From contig NZ_CP102280.1 of NCBI RefSeq assembly GCF_025150085.1, positions 1,127,001-1,191,000 of the forward strand: a stretch of DNA of 64,000 nt, given 5' to 3'. The position numbers and the translations under genes were made by a program. Of the stretch, positions 1 through 7,997 are shown piece by piece. Position 1 is the stretch's first letter. Each line of letters opens with the position of its first letter. A model generated the notes under the pieces. The model saw only the letters and a program-made list of their open reading frames with translations, ran no database searches and was not told the origin of the DNA. The stretch is from Dorea longicatena. Its GTDB lineage: Bacteria > Bacillota > Clostridia > Lachnospirales > Lachnospiraceae.

Positions 1-6
1 AATATT

Positions 7-2007
7 TTAAAGATAGTTTAATCTTTCAAGGGTATTTAATACCATGTGGCGTCCGGCATCTGTTCCGTCGATGATACGTCTTGCGCGGACAGAGTCACCG
101 ATGTTCAGAACTTCAACATCTTCGCCAACGAACGCTTCCTGAATGTCATTCCAGATTGGAGCGTTTGCTCTCATTCCGAGGCATACGAAACCATAGTCAA
201 ACGGAAGTTCTTCTTCTTTTCCGTCGTATTTTACGAGGAAGGAATGAGCATTTACCTTCTGAAGAGATGTGTTGGTCATCTGTCTGACATGATGTTTTTC
301 CATGCATTCTTTCATGCTTGATGTAGAAGAGGCATCCAGGCCGTTTCCAATGATTGGCATCATTTCGATGATGGTTGTTTCAGCACCGCGTGGAGCAAAA
401 AATTCAACAACGTCAAGTCCTACAGCACCACCACCGACAACTACGACTTTCTTGCCTGTCATGTCTTCCGGATAGTTCTTTAAGTTGGCAATCATATCCT
501 TGATAGAATAAACGCTGGCATCTTTCTTTCCAAGGTTGTCATGCAGTCCTTCAATCGGTGGAAGAAGCGGTACAGAACCGGTTGAGTTTACAACAAGGTC
601 AGGTTTGTATTTTTTGATCTCAGCAACAGTTGCATCGACTCCCGTTTTGATTGTCAGATTAGAAAGTTTTGATGCACGGTGTTTCAGGTAGGTTGGGAAA
701 TCAGCAAGTCTCTTCTTTGCAGGAATCTTTGAAATCTCAACAGACAGACCACCAACTTCTTTTCCTTTCTCTAATAATGTAACGTTGCATCCGACTTCTG
801 CAGCAGTGCATGCGGCCTCAAGTCCTGCAGTTCCGGCACCGACAACTACAACGTTGCATGGTTTGTTTACTTTCTGTTTCTTATAAGCTTCTCCGTTGAT
901 CAGATCCGGGTTGATTGTACAACGAAGTGGTTTGTTACCGCCGATACGGTTACCAACACATCCTACATTACAAGAGATACATTTGCGGATATCACATACA
1001 TCGCCATACTGTGCTTTATTACACCAGTCCGGGTCAGCAATCAGGCCACGTCCTATACCGATCAGGTCAGCGTCGCCTCTTGCAAGGATATCATCGGCAA
1101 TCTTAGGATCTCGGATATTTCCGATAGCGATCGTTGGCTTTCCAAATTTATCGCGAACGGCCTTTGCCATGTATGAACGCCATCCGTCTTCCAGATAGTT
1201 GGCATCGATCTGATACTGGATAGAAGCATTCAGTCCTGCTGAAGTATCGTAGATATCAACTTCATCATTCAGATATTCGAGATATTCCAGACAATCTTCT
1301 ACCGTATTACCGCCTTCGACAAGCTCATCTACACTAAGACGTAAAGAAATAGGAACTCTAGGTCCGACAGCTTTACGAACTTCGTCAATTATCATACGGC
1401 AGAAACGGGCACGGTTTTTGGCAGAGCCTCCAAATTCATCTGTACGGTCATTGGTGGTAGGAGATAAGAACTGGCTGATCAGGTAAGAGTGTCCGGCGTG
1501 GATCTCTACAACATCGAATCCGGCATTGACAGCTCTCTTTGCAGCTGTTCCATAATCTTTTGCAATACTTTCAATCTCTTCTTTAGAAAGTCCGCGAGGA
1601 ATCTCTCCACCGGCTTTGGATGGAAAACGAGAAGCGGATACCGGCTGCATGCCGATTCTTGAACTCATTGCAGAAGCACCGGCATGGTTAATCTGAATTC
1701 CCATCAAAGCCCCCTGTCTGTGACAGGCTTCCGTTAATGTAAAAAGGCGTGGAATGTAGCAGTCCTTGTCAAGACGAAGCTGTGTAGTTCCGTTCGATCC
1801 TTCCGGATATTTTACACAGACGTTCTCAACCATGATAAGCCCTGTGCCGCCACGTGCACGCAGCTCATAATATTTGATATGTTCATCGCTCAGTTCCCCA
1901 TCATGTCCGGCGAAGTCACTTCCCATAGGCATCATTACAACACGGTTTTTAAGTGTCATACCTCTGACTGTCAGAGGGCTGAATACGTGTGGAAAATTGT
2001 TTTTCAT
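7..2007 (-). CDS. NADH:flavin oxidoreductase / 2-enoate reductase family (OYE-type ene-reductase)
   Basis: 666 aa. An N-terminal old-yellow-enzyme TIM barrel (about 1-340, with HAGHSYL at 170-176 as the likely substrate-binding region) is followed by a 4Fe-4S motif C343-x2-C346-x3-C350-x12-C363, an FAD-binding GAGTAG (390-395) and a second Rossmann motif GGGAVG (525-530). This is the layout of 2-enoate reductase, 2,4-dienoyl-CoA reductase and bile-acid BaiCD/BaiH enzymes, which reduce activated C=C bonds with NAD(P)H through Fe-S, FAD and FMN. The substrate cannot be read from sequence; overall resemblance to BaiCD/BaiH is family-level only. It is monocistronic on the reverse strand, with GGAGG ahead of the ATG and its own sigma-A promoter. 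Cytoplasmic, anaerobic. Confidence 0.9.
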   Translation of the reverse strand: MKNNFPHVFSPLTVRGMTLKNRVVMMPMGSDFAGHDGELSDEHIKYYELRARGGTGLIMVENVCVKYPEGSNGTTQLRLDKDCYIPRLFTLTEACHRQGALMGIQINHAGASAMSSRIGMQPVSASRFPSKAGGEIPRGLSKEEIESIAKDYGTAAKRAVNAGFDVVEIHAGHSYLISQFLSPTTNDRTDEFGGSAKNRARFCRMIIDEVRKAVGPRVPISLRLSVDELVEGGNTVEDCLEYLEYLNDEVDIYDTSAGLNASIQYQIDANYLEDGWRSYMAKAVRDKFGKPTIAIGNIRDPKIADDILARGDADLIGIGRGLIADPDWCNKAQYGDVCDIRKCISCNVGCVGNRIGGNKPLRCTINPDLINGEAYKKQKVNKPCNVVVVGAGTAGLEAACTAAEVGCNVTLLEKGKEVGGLSVEISKIPAKKRLADFPTYLKHRASKLSNLTIKTGVDATVAEIKKYKPDLVVNSTGSVPLLPPIEGLHDNLGKKDASVYSIKDMIANLKNYPEDMTGKKVVVVGGGAVGLDVVEFFAPRGAETTIIEMMPIIGNGLDASSTSSMKECMEKHHVRQMTNTSLQKVNAHSFLVKYDGKEEELPFDYGFVCLGMRANAPIWNDIQEAFVGEDVEVLNIGDSVRARRIIDGTDAGRHMVLNTLERLNYL

Positions 2008-2065
2008 AGTTTATTATCCTCCATTAAAATCTGATTGTATTTGAGTTACTTCTCTCTATACCTCG

Positions 2066-2094
2066 ATTATATGATTTTGTTAAATAAAAGACAA
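2066..2094 (-). promoter_or_regulatory. Sigma-A promoter of the ene-reductase gene
   Basis: On the reverse strand TTGTCT, a 17-base spacer and TATAAT. A short palindrome ATAGA-N5-TCTAT (2117-2131) sits just upstream of the -35 and could bind a regulator, but no regulator gene is adjacent. Confidence 0.65.
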
Positions 2095-2201
2095 ATTCAT
2101 GTTTCTGCAAAAGTTGATAGATTTTGTCTATGGATTCTAACCATAAAAGTAAAAAATATACAAAAGTATTGAATGAATATGCAGGAATATGTAGGATAAA
2201 C

Positions 2202-2230
2202 TTGCGTGAAAGAAAATTTATTGCTATAAT
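2202..2230 (+). promoter_or_regulatory. Sigma-A promoter for the chorismate mutase-shikimate kinase gene
   Basis: TTGCGT at 2202, 17-base spacer, TATAAT at 2225. It lies about 50 bases upstream of the start codon and diverges from the ene-reductase promoter. Confidence 0.7.
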
Positions 2231-2281
2231 ACGTGAGTATATTAGACGAAAGTTTTATTTTTTCATAGGAGAGTACAGGAC

Positions 2282-3064
2282 ATGAATGATTTGGAGATGT
2301 ACAGAGAGCAATTAGCTTTATGCGATGATAAGATTATTGACGCATTGGTAGAACGTAATTCTATTATTGAAAAGATCATGGCATATAAAGAAGAATATGG
2401 TATGCCAATCTTACAGCCACAGCAGGAAGAAAAGCAGAAGAAACGTCTGGAGGAAAAGCTGTCAGATAACAGATATAAAGAAGAAATCTTTGATGTATTT
2501 GGCTGCATTTTACGCAACAGTAAGAGAATCCAGGCAAGAAAACTCTTTGATTATAATATTGTACTGATCGGATTTATGGGAGCAGGTAAGACAACTATCT
2601 CTGATTACTTAAGCACGATGTTCGATATGGATATTGTAGAGATGGATCAGGTGATTGCAGAACGTGAAGAGATGAGTATTTCGGATATCTTTGCTACATA
2701 TGGCGAAGAGTACTTCCGTGATCTGGAGACAAATCTTCTGATTGAGATGCAGTCACATAAGAATGCAGTTATCTCATGTGGTGGTGGCGCAGCCTTAAGA
2801 GAGAGAAATGTGGCAGAGATGAAGAAGAACGGAAGAGTGGTTCTTCTTACCGCTACACCGGAGACCATTTACGAACGTGTCAAAGACAGTAATGACAGAC
2901 CGGTATTAAATGGAAGAAAGAATGTCAAAGGCATTTCAGAACTTATGGAACAGCGTCGTGAGAAATATGAAGCGGCAGCAGATATCGTAATCAATACAGA
3001 TGATAAGACAGTCCTTCAGATTTGTGAGGAACTGGTTCAGCGTCTGCAGGAGTCAGAAGAATAG
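2282..3064 (+). CDS. aroK: Chorismate mutase-shikimate kinase fusion
   Basis: 260 aa. Residues 1-85 are an AroQ-class all-helical chorismate mutase domain (DLEMYREQLALCDDKIIDAL opening; first helix of the fold). Residues 92-260 are a shikimate kinase with Walker A GFMGAGKT at 97-104 and the conserved SCGGGAALR shikimate/ATP region. Shikimate kinase makes shikimate-3-phosphate, and chorismate mutase converts chorismate to prephenate, so the two halves act at different steps of aromatic amino acid synthesis. The start is the ATG behind AGGAGAGTACAGGAC. The YqeG gene begins immediately after the stop, so they are probably co-transcribed. Domain calls are confident; activity of each half is inferred. 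Confidence 0.92.
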   Translation: MNDLEMYREQLALCDDKIIDALVERNSIIEKIMAYKEEYGMPILQPQQEEKQKKRLEEKLSDNRYKEEIFDVFGCILRNSKRIQARKLFDYNIVLIGFMGAGKTTISDYLSTMFDMDIVEMDQVIAEREEMSISDIFATYGEEYFRDLETNLLIEMQSHKNAVISCGGGAALRERNVAEMKKNGRVVLLTATPETIYERVKDSNDRPVLNGRKNVKGISELMEQRREKYEAAADIVINTDDKTVLQICEELVQRLQESEE

Positions 3065-3065
3065 T

Positions 3066-3584
3066 ATGTTTGATAAATTTTTCCCGGATCGCTATGTGGC
3101 ATCTACATATGTGATTGATTTTGAAGGATTATATAAAGAAGGTGTACGTGGACTGATCTTTGATATTGATAATACATTAGTTCCGCACGGGGCACCGGCA
3201 GATGAAAGGGCCAGAGCTTTGTTCAAAAGACTGAAGTCGATTGGCTTTCGGTGTTGTCTGATCTCCAATAATCAGAAACCGAGAGTGGAGATGTTCAACA
3301 AAGATATCCAGGTGGATTATGTCTATAATGCGCATAAACCATCCATCAGAAATTATTTAAAGGCGATGGAGATCATGGGCACGGACAGAGACAGTACGGT
3401 ATTTATCGGAGACCAGCTTTTTACCGATGTGTGGGGAGCAAAACGTGCCGGGATCCCGAATATTCTGGTAAAACCGATACATCCGAAGGAGGAAATCCAG
3501 ATTGTTTTAAAACGCTATCTGGAAAAAATCGTGCTGCATTTTTATAAGAAAAGTTTACAGTGCGAAAAAAAGGTTGAAAAATAA
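3066..3584 (+). CDS. yqeG: YqeG family HAD-superfamily (IIIA) phosphatase
   Basis: About 172 aa, starting at the ATG one base after the stop of the preceding gene, with AGGAG roughly 13 bases upstream. HAD motif I is FDIDNTLVPHG (DxDxT/V-type nucleophile), motif II is LISNN and the C-terminal acidic motif is FIGDQLFTDVWGAKRAG, all fitting YqeG. The physiological substrate of YqeG in Firmicutes is not settled; the gene is commonly near shikimate kinase or ribosome-assembly genes. The C-terminus is lysine-rich. The in-frame sequence further upstream overlaps the previous gene and has no RBS, so it was excluded. Confidence 0.88.
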   Translation: MFDKFFPDRYVASTYVIDFEGLYKEGVRGLIFDIDNTLVPHGAPADERARALFKRLKSIGFRCCLISNNQKPRVEMFNKDIQVDYVYNAHKPSIRNYLKAMEIMGTDRDSTVFIGDQLFTDVWGAKRAGIPNILVKPIHPKEEIQIVLKRYLEKIVLHFYKKSLQCEKKVEK

Positions 3585-3602
3585 TATCATGTATTATAGA
3601 AT
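3574..3602 (+). promoter_or_regulatory. Candidate sigma-A promoter of efp
   Basis: TTGAAA at 3574, 17-base spacer, TAGAAT at 3597. It overlaps the last codons of yqeG and would give a leader of about 48 bases before the efp start. Confidence 0.5.
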
Positions 3603-3656
3603 AATATGAGATGAAATTACGTAAGCGTGTATACGCGATTTAAGGAGGATAAGGTA

Positions 3657-4220
3657 ATGGCTAAAGTTTCAGCAGGAGACATCCGTAATGGTGTAACAAT
3701 CGAAGTTGACGGAAAAGTATGTCAGGTTATCGATTTCATGCATGTAAAACCTGGTAAAGGTGCAGCATTCGTGCGTGTTAAAATGAAAAATATTATTGAC
3801 GGTGGTGTGGTAGAGACAACATTCCGTCCAACAGAGACATTTGAACAGGCTCATATCGAGAGAAAGAAAATGCAGTATCTGTATAACGATGGTGAGTTCT
3901 ACAACTACATGGACAATGAGACATTTGAACAGATCATGATCAGCGCAGAGGATGCAGCAGATTCTATGAAATTTGTAAAAGAGAATGAAGAAGTAACAAT
4001 CAGCTTCTATCAGGGAAATGCGTTCGCGATCGATCCACCGCTCAGCGTAGAATTAGTTGTAACAGAGACAGAGCCAGGTGTAAAAGGTAACACAGCTACA
4101 GGTGCTACAAAACCGGCTATCGTTGAGACTGGCGCTAAGGTTAACGTTCCACTGTTCGTTGATCAGGGCGAGACAATCAAGATTGATACCCGTACAGGAG
4201 CATATCTTTCAAGAGCATAA
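3657..4220 (+). CDS. efp: Translation elongation factor P
   Basis: 187 aa, the usual EF-P length. It begins [12 protein letters not shown] behind TAAGGAGGATAAGGTA; an upstream in-frame ATG is rejected because it lies before this RBS. The N-terminal KOW-like domain carries the PGKG loop ([10 protein letters not shown], near residue 31) whose lysine or neighbour is the site that enters the ribosomal P site. Two OB domains follow, with the signature region [12 protein letters not shown] at the C-terminus. EF-P relieves stalling at polyproline stretches. A strong intrinsic terminator follows. Confidence 0.97.
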   Translation: MAKVSAGDIRNGVTIEVDGKVCQVIDFMHVKPGKGAAFVRVKMKNIIDGGVVETTFRPTETFEQAHIERKKMQYLYNDGEFYNYMDNETFEQIMISAEDAADSMKFVKENEEVTISFYQGNAFAIDPPLSVELVVTETEPGVKGNTATGATKPAIVETGAKVNVPLFVDQGETIKIDTRTGAYLSRA

Positions 4221-4241
4221 AATTTGTTTTATGATTTTTAT

Positions 4242-4273
4242 AAAAAGCCTTGCATTTTTTGCAGGGCTTTTTT
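4242..4273 (+). terminator. Intrinsic terminator after efp
   Basis: Stem AAAGCCTTGCA paired with TGCAGGGCTTT around a T-rich loop, followed by a T run. Confidence 0.85.
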
Positions 4274-4384
4274 ATAATCTAAATACCATAATATTTCTTA
4301 AATAATTCTATTTATTTCGGGCGGTTGAATCACCGCATATTTCAGACAACAGTTTTTGAATATTGCTGGATAGGAAGGAGTTCT

Positions 4385-5269
4385 ATGACATATTATCAGT
4401 TTATCCACGCAGTAGAAGAAAAAATAAAGAAAGAGGTGAAAGAAGAAAGAAAAATAAGCGTTCATACGAATATAAAAAATAATGGTGTGAAACGGACAGG
4501 AATTATGATTTCTGAGAATGGTATTAATATATCACCGACAATATATCTGGAAGAATATTTTCAACAATTCAAAAGAGGCTATCCACTGGAATTGATAGTG
4601 AAAGATATCTTATCGTTGTATGAAAAAATACGTTTCCAGAATTCCTGGAAAGAAGGTGAAAAAGTAAAAAGTTATGATTTCGTGAAAGGAAGAATCATAT
4701 ATCGTCTGGTTAACCGGGAACGGAATCGGAAGCTTCTTGAGGATGTCCCGTATAAGGAATATCTTGATCTTGCCATCGTGTATTATGTGCTGCTGGAGAT
4801 GGATGAATATGGAATGGCCTCTATGCTGGTGAGAAGAGAACATCTTAAGATGTGGAAGGTATCGGAGGAGGATATTTATTATCGGGCATGCAAGAATACA
4901 CAGAAATTATTACCATATGATTTTTCGACAATGCGTTCTGTGATCATGGAACTTCTGGAAATTGGAAGAGAAATAGAAGAACAGACGGGGAAAATGTATA
5001 TTCTAAGTAATGTTATGAGAAGTTACGGAGCATGTGCGATGATGTATCCGGATCTGCTTAGAAAAATTGGCGAAGAATTGGAAGAAAACTATTATATACT
5101 TCCAAGCAGCGTACATGAGACGATCATCGTGGCAGAAAGCGAAGCTCCTGGGAAGGAAGAATTGTGTGAGATGATTGAAGAGATCAATGAGACGCAGGTA
5201 GAAGAGGAAGAAGTGCTTTCGAACAGAGCATATTATTATGAATGCGATACGGGAAAACTGCTCTTTTAA
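4385..5269 (+). CDS. DUF5688 family protein
   Basis: 294 aa from the ATG behind GGAAGGAGTTCT; the longer in-frame reading from 4325 lacks an RBS. The protein is soluble, rich in Glu, Lys and Tyr, with no signal peptide or membrane segment. Features such as GIMISENGINISPTIYLEEY, a central YPLELIVKDIL, and a late SYGACAMMYPDLL region resemble the DUF5688 family, common in gut Lachnospiraceae and of unknown function. It ends in an acidic tail (EEEEVLSNRAYYYECDTG). It is monocistronic between two terminators. No function can be assigned. Confidence 0.75.
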   Translation: MTYYQFIHAVEEKIKKEVKEERKISVHTNIKNNGVKRTGIMISENGINISPTIYLEEYFQQFKRGYPLELIVKDILSLYEKIRFQNSWKEGEKVKSYDFVKGRIIYRLVNRERNRKLLEDVPYKEYLDLAIVYYVLLEMDEYGMASMLVRREHLKMWKVSEEDIYYRACKNTQKLLPYDFSTMRSVIMELLEIGREIEEQTGKMYILSNVMRSYGACAMMYPDLLRKIGEELEENYYILPSSVHETIIVAESEAPGKEELCEMIEEINETQVEEEEVLSNRAYYYECDTGKLLF

Positions 5270-5284
5270 GTAAGAAAAGTAGAA

Positions 5285-5331
5285 AAAGTGAAGGAAATGC
5301 GAGAAAAGTCGAAAGCATTTCCTTTACTTTA
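5285..5331 (+). terminator. Intrinsic terminator after the DUF5688 gene
   Basis: A 16-bp stem with one mismatch (GGAAATGC core paired with GCATTTCC) and a 14-base loop, ending in a T-rich stretch. Confidence 0.7.
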
Positions 5332-5351
5332 GTTCAAAGATGTGTTAATAT
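5323..5351 (+). promoter_or_regulatory. Candidate tRNA-Arg promoter
   Basis: TTTACT at 5323, 17-base spacer, TAATAT at 5346. The -35 overlaps the tail of the preceding terminator and would start transcription about 25 bases before the tRNA. Confidence 0.45.
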
Positions 5352-5383
5352 GACTAAGGCAATTTCATATGGTAATTGTATAC

Positions 5384-5455
5384 GCACCCGTAGCTCAGGG
5401 GATAGAGCACCGCCCTCCGGAGGCGGGAGCGGCGGTTCGAATCCGCCCGGGTGTG
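5384..5455 (+). tRNA. tRNA-Arg (anticodon CCG)
   Basis: Full cloverleaf: acceptor GCACCCG/CGGGTGT (G-U at the end pair), D stem GCTC/GAGC, anticodon stem CCGCC/GGCGG with loop CTCCGGA, a four-base variable region, T stem GGCGG/CCGCC with loop TTCGAAT, and discriminator G. The 3' CCA is not encoded. The anticodon CCG reads CGG arginine codons. argS lies about 0.8 kb downstream. Confidence 0.95.
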
Positions 5456-5531
5456 TACTTTTTTTACTATTTTCTATCGCCATGTGTTCATAATGAACTG
5501 TCGGTGGCGGGTCTTGTATGGAGGGAGTCTT

Positions 5532-6173
5532 ATGAAAGTAAAGATTCATGAGGTCCTGACAAGGAAGAACAGATATAAAAGACTGGTATTTATTCTGGTG
5601 TTGTTTTCGCTTGTTCTACTTGTAGGAATTCTCGGATTCGGACTCACTAAAGAGAAAGAAAAGAAAGTACAGAAGACAGAACAATTCGTCAGTTCACAGA
5701 AAGTAGTTCTGGTAAACGGTGGTTGCGAAAATATGCAGACGAATCCACTGAAAGAAGAGACGGATGAACAGATGATAAAGGCAGTAAAAGATTACTATAC
5801 AGAAAAGAAGGCCGATACGGAATTTGTGGAGATGTATGATCATTTTAAAATCTATACAAAATCCGGAAAGTACAAAGATACATATGTGGCGTTCGTCAGA
5901 TATGATATGAAGATCAAAGATATATATACAGAGGTTCCCGGACTTGGAACATTGTATGTCAAAAAGGATTCTCAGGGAAATTACCAGATAACTCAGCAAG
6001 TAAAGAAAAAAGAAATCCGGGAATATATTAACCGGATCGCAGAACATGAAGACGTACAGGCTCTGATGAATCAGACGCAGGAGTCTTATCAGAAAGCAGT
6101 TGGTTCAGACGCACTTTTGAAGGAGGCGCTGGATGAGCTGAAGGATGCATATGAGAATTCCATAGGAAATTAG
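5532..6173 (+). CDS. Membrane-anchored hypothetical protein
   Basis: 213 aa from the ATG behind GGAGGGAGTCTT. A basic N-terminus is followed by one hydrophobic segment (about residues 19-37, LVFILVLFSLVLLVGILGF), then a Lys/Glu-rich extracytoplasmic domain. This is a type II anchor, without a lipobox or clear cleavage site. The outer domain (NGGCENMQTNPLKEETDEQM and the YVAFVRYDMKIKDIYTEVPG stretch) has an alpha/beta look similar to small periplasmic-type folds, but I do not recognise the family. It sits between tRNA-Arg and argS, 52 bases ahead of the latter. Confidence 0.7.
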   Translation: MKVKIHEVLTRKNRYKRLVFILVLFSLVLLVGILGFGLTKEKEKKVQKTEQFVSSQKVVLVNGGCENMQTNPLKEETDEQMIKAVKDYYTEKKADTEFVEMYDHFKIYTKSGKYKDTYVAFVRYDMKIKDIYTEVPGLGTLYVKKDSQGNYQITQQVKKKEIREYINRIAEHEDVQALMNQTQESYQKAVGSDALLKEALDELKDAYENSIGN

Positions 6174-6225
6174 AAAACTCTGGAAATATCAGATATCATA
6201 AAAGGATGAATGGAGGAGATACAAA

Positions 6226-7992
6226 GTGAAGAAAATCATTGATTATATTGCAGAAGAACTTGCGGATGCATTTGAAAAAGCAGGTTATGACAGAGCTTAC
6301 GGAAAAGTAACATTATCAAATCGTCCGGATCTTTGTGAATACCAGTGTAACGGTGCAATGGCGGGAGCAAAAGCTTATAAAAAGGCACCGTTCATGATCG
6401 CAGAGGATGTAGTTGCCCTGTTAAAGGACAGCGCATGTATGGAAGAGGTAGAGGTTGTAAAGCCGGGATTTATCAATATCAGACTGAAAAAAGCATTTGT
6501 TGCAGATTATCTGAACCAGATGGAAGAAGCAGAAGATCTTGGTATTCAGAAGGCAGAGAACCCTGAGATGATCGTTGTGGATTACGGCGGACCGAATGTG
6601 GCAAAACCACTGCATGTAGGACATCTGCGTTCTGCAATTATCGGGGAAAGCGTTAAACGAATTGCGAGAAAAATGGGACATGAGGTTCTTGGAGATATCC
6701 ATCTTGGCGACTGGGGATATCAGATGGGACTGATCATCACAGAGTTAAAAGAAAGAAAACCAGAGCTGCCATATTTTGATGAATCTTTTGAAGGAGAATA
6801 TCCAAAAGAAGCACCGTTTACTATCAGCGAGTTGGAAGAGATCTATCCAACAGCAAGTGGTAAGGCGAAAGAAGATGATGCTTACAGAGAGAATGCATTA
6901 CATGCAACATATCTGTTACAGAATGGACATAGAGGATATCGTGCAATCTGGAATCATATTATCAATGTATCTGTATCTGATCTGAAAAGAAATTATGCAA
7001 ATCTAAATGTAAGTTTTGATCTCTGGAAGGGAGAGTCTGATGCACAGGCATATATTCCTGACATGATCGATAAGTTGAAAAAAGACGGATTTGCGCATGA
7101 AGATCAGGGGGCTCTGGTTATTGATGTGCAGGAGGAGACTGACACAAAAGAGATCCCTCCATGTATGATTCAGAAATCAGATGGAGCTTCACTGTATGGG
7201 ACAACCGATCTTGCTACACTGGTACAGCGTGTCGAAGATTATCATCCGGATAAGGTTATCTATGTTGTTGATAAACGTCAGGAACTTCATTTTACACAGG
7301 TATTCCGTTCTGCGAAAAAGACAGGAATCGTTCCGGCAGAGACTGAATTGAAATTCCTTGGATTTGGCACTATGAATGGAAAAGATGGTAAGCCGTTTAA
7401 GACAAGAGAAGGCGGAGTTATGCGCCTGGAGACACTGATTTCGGAAACTGCGGAGAAGATGTATAAGAAAATTTCTGAAAATCATGCGATTGAAGAAGAA
7501 GAAGCAAGAAAGACAGCTAATATGATTGGAGTAGCTGCACTTAAATACGGAGATCTTTCAAATCAGGCATCAAAAGATTATGTTTTTGATGTGGACAGAT
7601 TTATTTCATTTGAAGGTAATACAGGTCCGTATATTCTCTATACGATCGTTCGTATTAAATCAATCCTGCATAAATATCAGGCACAGGGAAACAGCCTGGA
7701 TGGATTAAAGGTACAGGAAGCACATGCGGACTGCGAGAAAGCACTGATGCTTGAAGCAGCTAAATATAACGATGTGATCGCAAATGCGTTCCAGGACCTT
7801 GCACCGCATAAGATCTGTGCATATATTTATGATCTTGCAAATGCATTTAACCGTTTCTACCATGAGACAAAGATTCTGGGTGAAGAAAACGCTGAGAAAC
7901 AGAAGAGTTATATTGCACTTCTGAAAGTAACAAAAGATGTACTGGAAGGATGTATTGACGTACTTGGATTTGAAGCACCGGAAAGGATGTAA
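6226..7992 (+). CDS. argS: Arginyl-tRNA synthetase
   Basis: 588 aa with a GTG start behind GGAGGAG. It has an N-terminal Arg-specific additional domain (1-105), the class I signature HVGH at 130-133 in PLHVGHLRSA, a Rossmann core, a KMSKS-equivalent region (GKPFKTREGG) that deviates from the canonical motif, as is common in ArgS, and a C-terminal DALR anticodon-binding domain (FNRFYHET region). It charges tRNA-Arg with arginine. It is followed five bases later by the AlaX-type editing gene, so both are probably one transcript. Confidence 0.97.
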   Translation: MKKIIDYIAEELADAFEKAGYDRAYGKVTLSNRPDLCEYQCNGAMAGAKAYKKAPFMIAEDVVALLKDSACMEEVEVVKPGFINIRLKKAFVADYLNQMEEAEDLGIQKAENPEMIVVDYGGPNVAKPLHVGHLRSAIIGESVKRIARKMGHEVLGDIHLGDWGYQMGLIITELKERKPELPYFDESFEGEYPKEAPFTISELEEIYPTASGKAKEDDAYRENALHATYLLQNGHRGYRAIWNHIINVSVSDLKRNYANLNVSFDLWKGESDAQAYIPDMIDKLKKDGFAHEDQGALVIDVQEETDTKEIPPCMIQKSDGASLYGTTDLATLVQRVEDYHPDKVIYVVDKRQELHFTQVFRSAKKTGIVPAETELKFLGFGTMNGKDGKPFKTREGGVMRLETLISETAEKMYKKISENHAIEEEEARKTANMIGVAALKYGDLSNQASKDYVFDVDRFISFEGNTGPYILYTIVRIKSILHKYQAQGNSLDGLKVQEAHADCEKALMLEAAKYNDVIANAFQDLAPHKICAYIYDLANAFNRFYHETKILGEENAEKQKSYIALLKVTKDVLEGCIDVLGFEAPERM

Positions 7993-7997
7993 GTAGG

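Noticed and set aside
5451..5531. Longer start for the membrane-anchored protein
   Set aside because: The upstream in-frame ATG overlaps the end of the tRNA and has no RBS; ATG 5532 follows GGAGGGAG.
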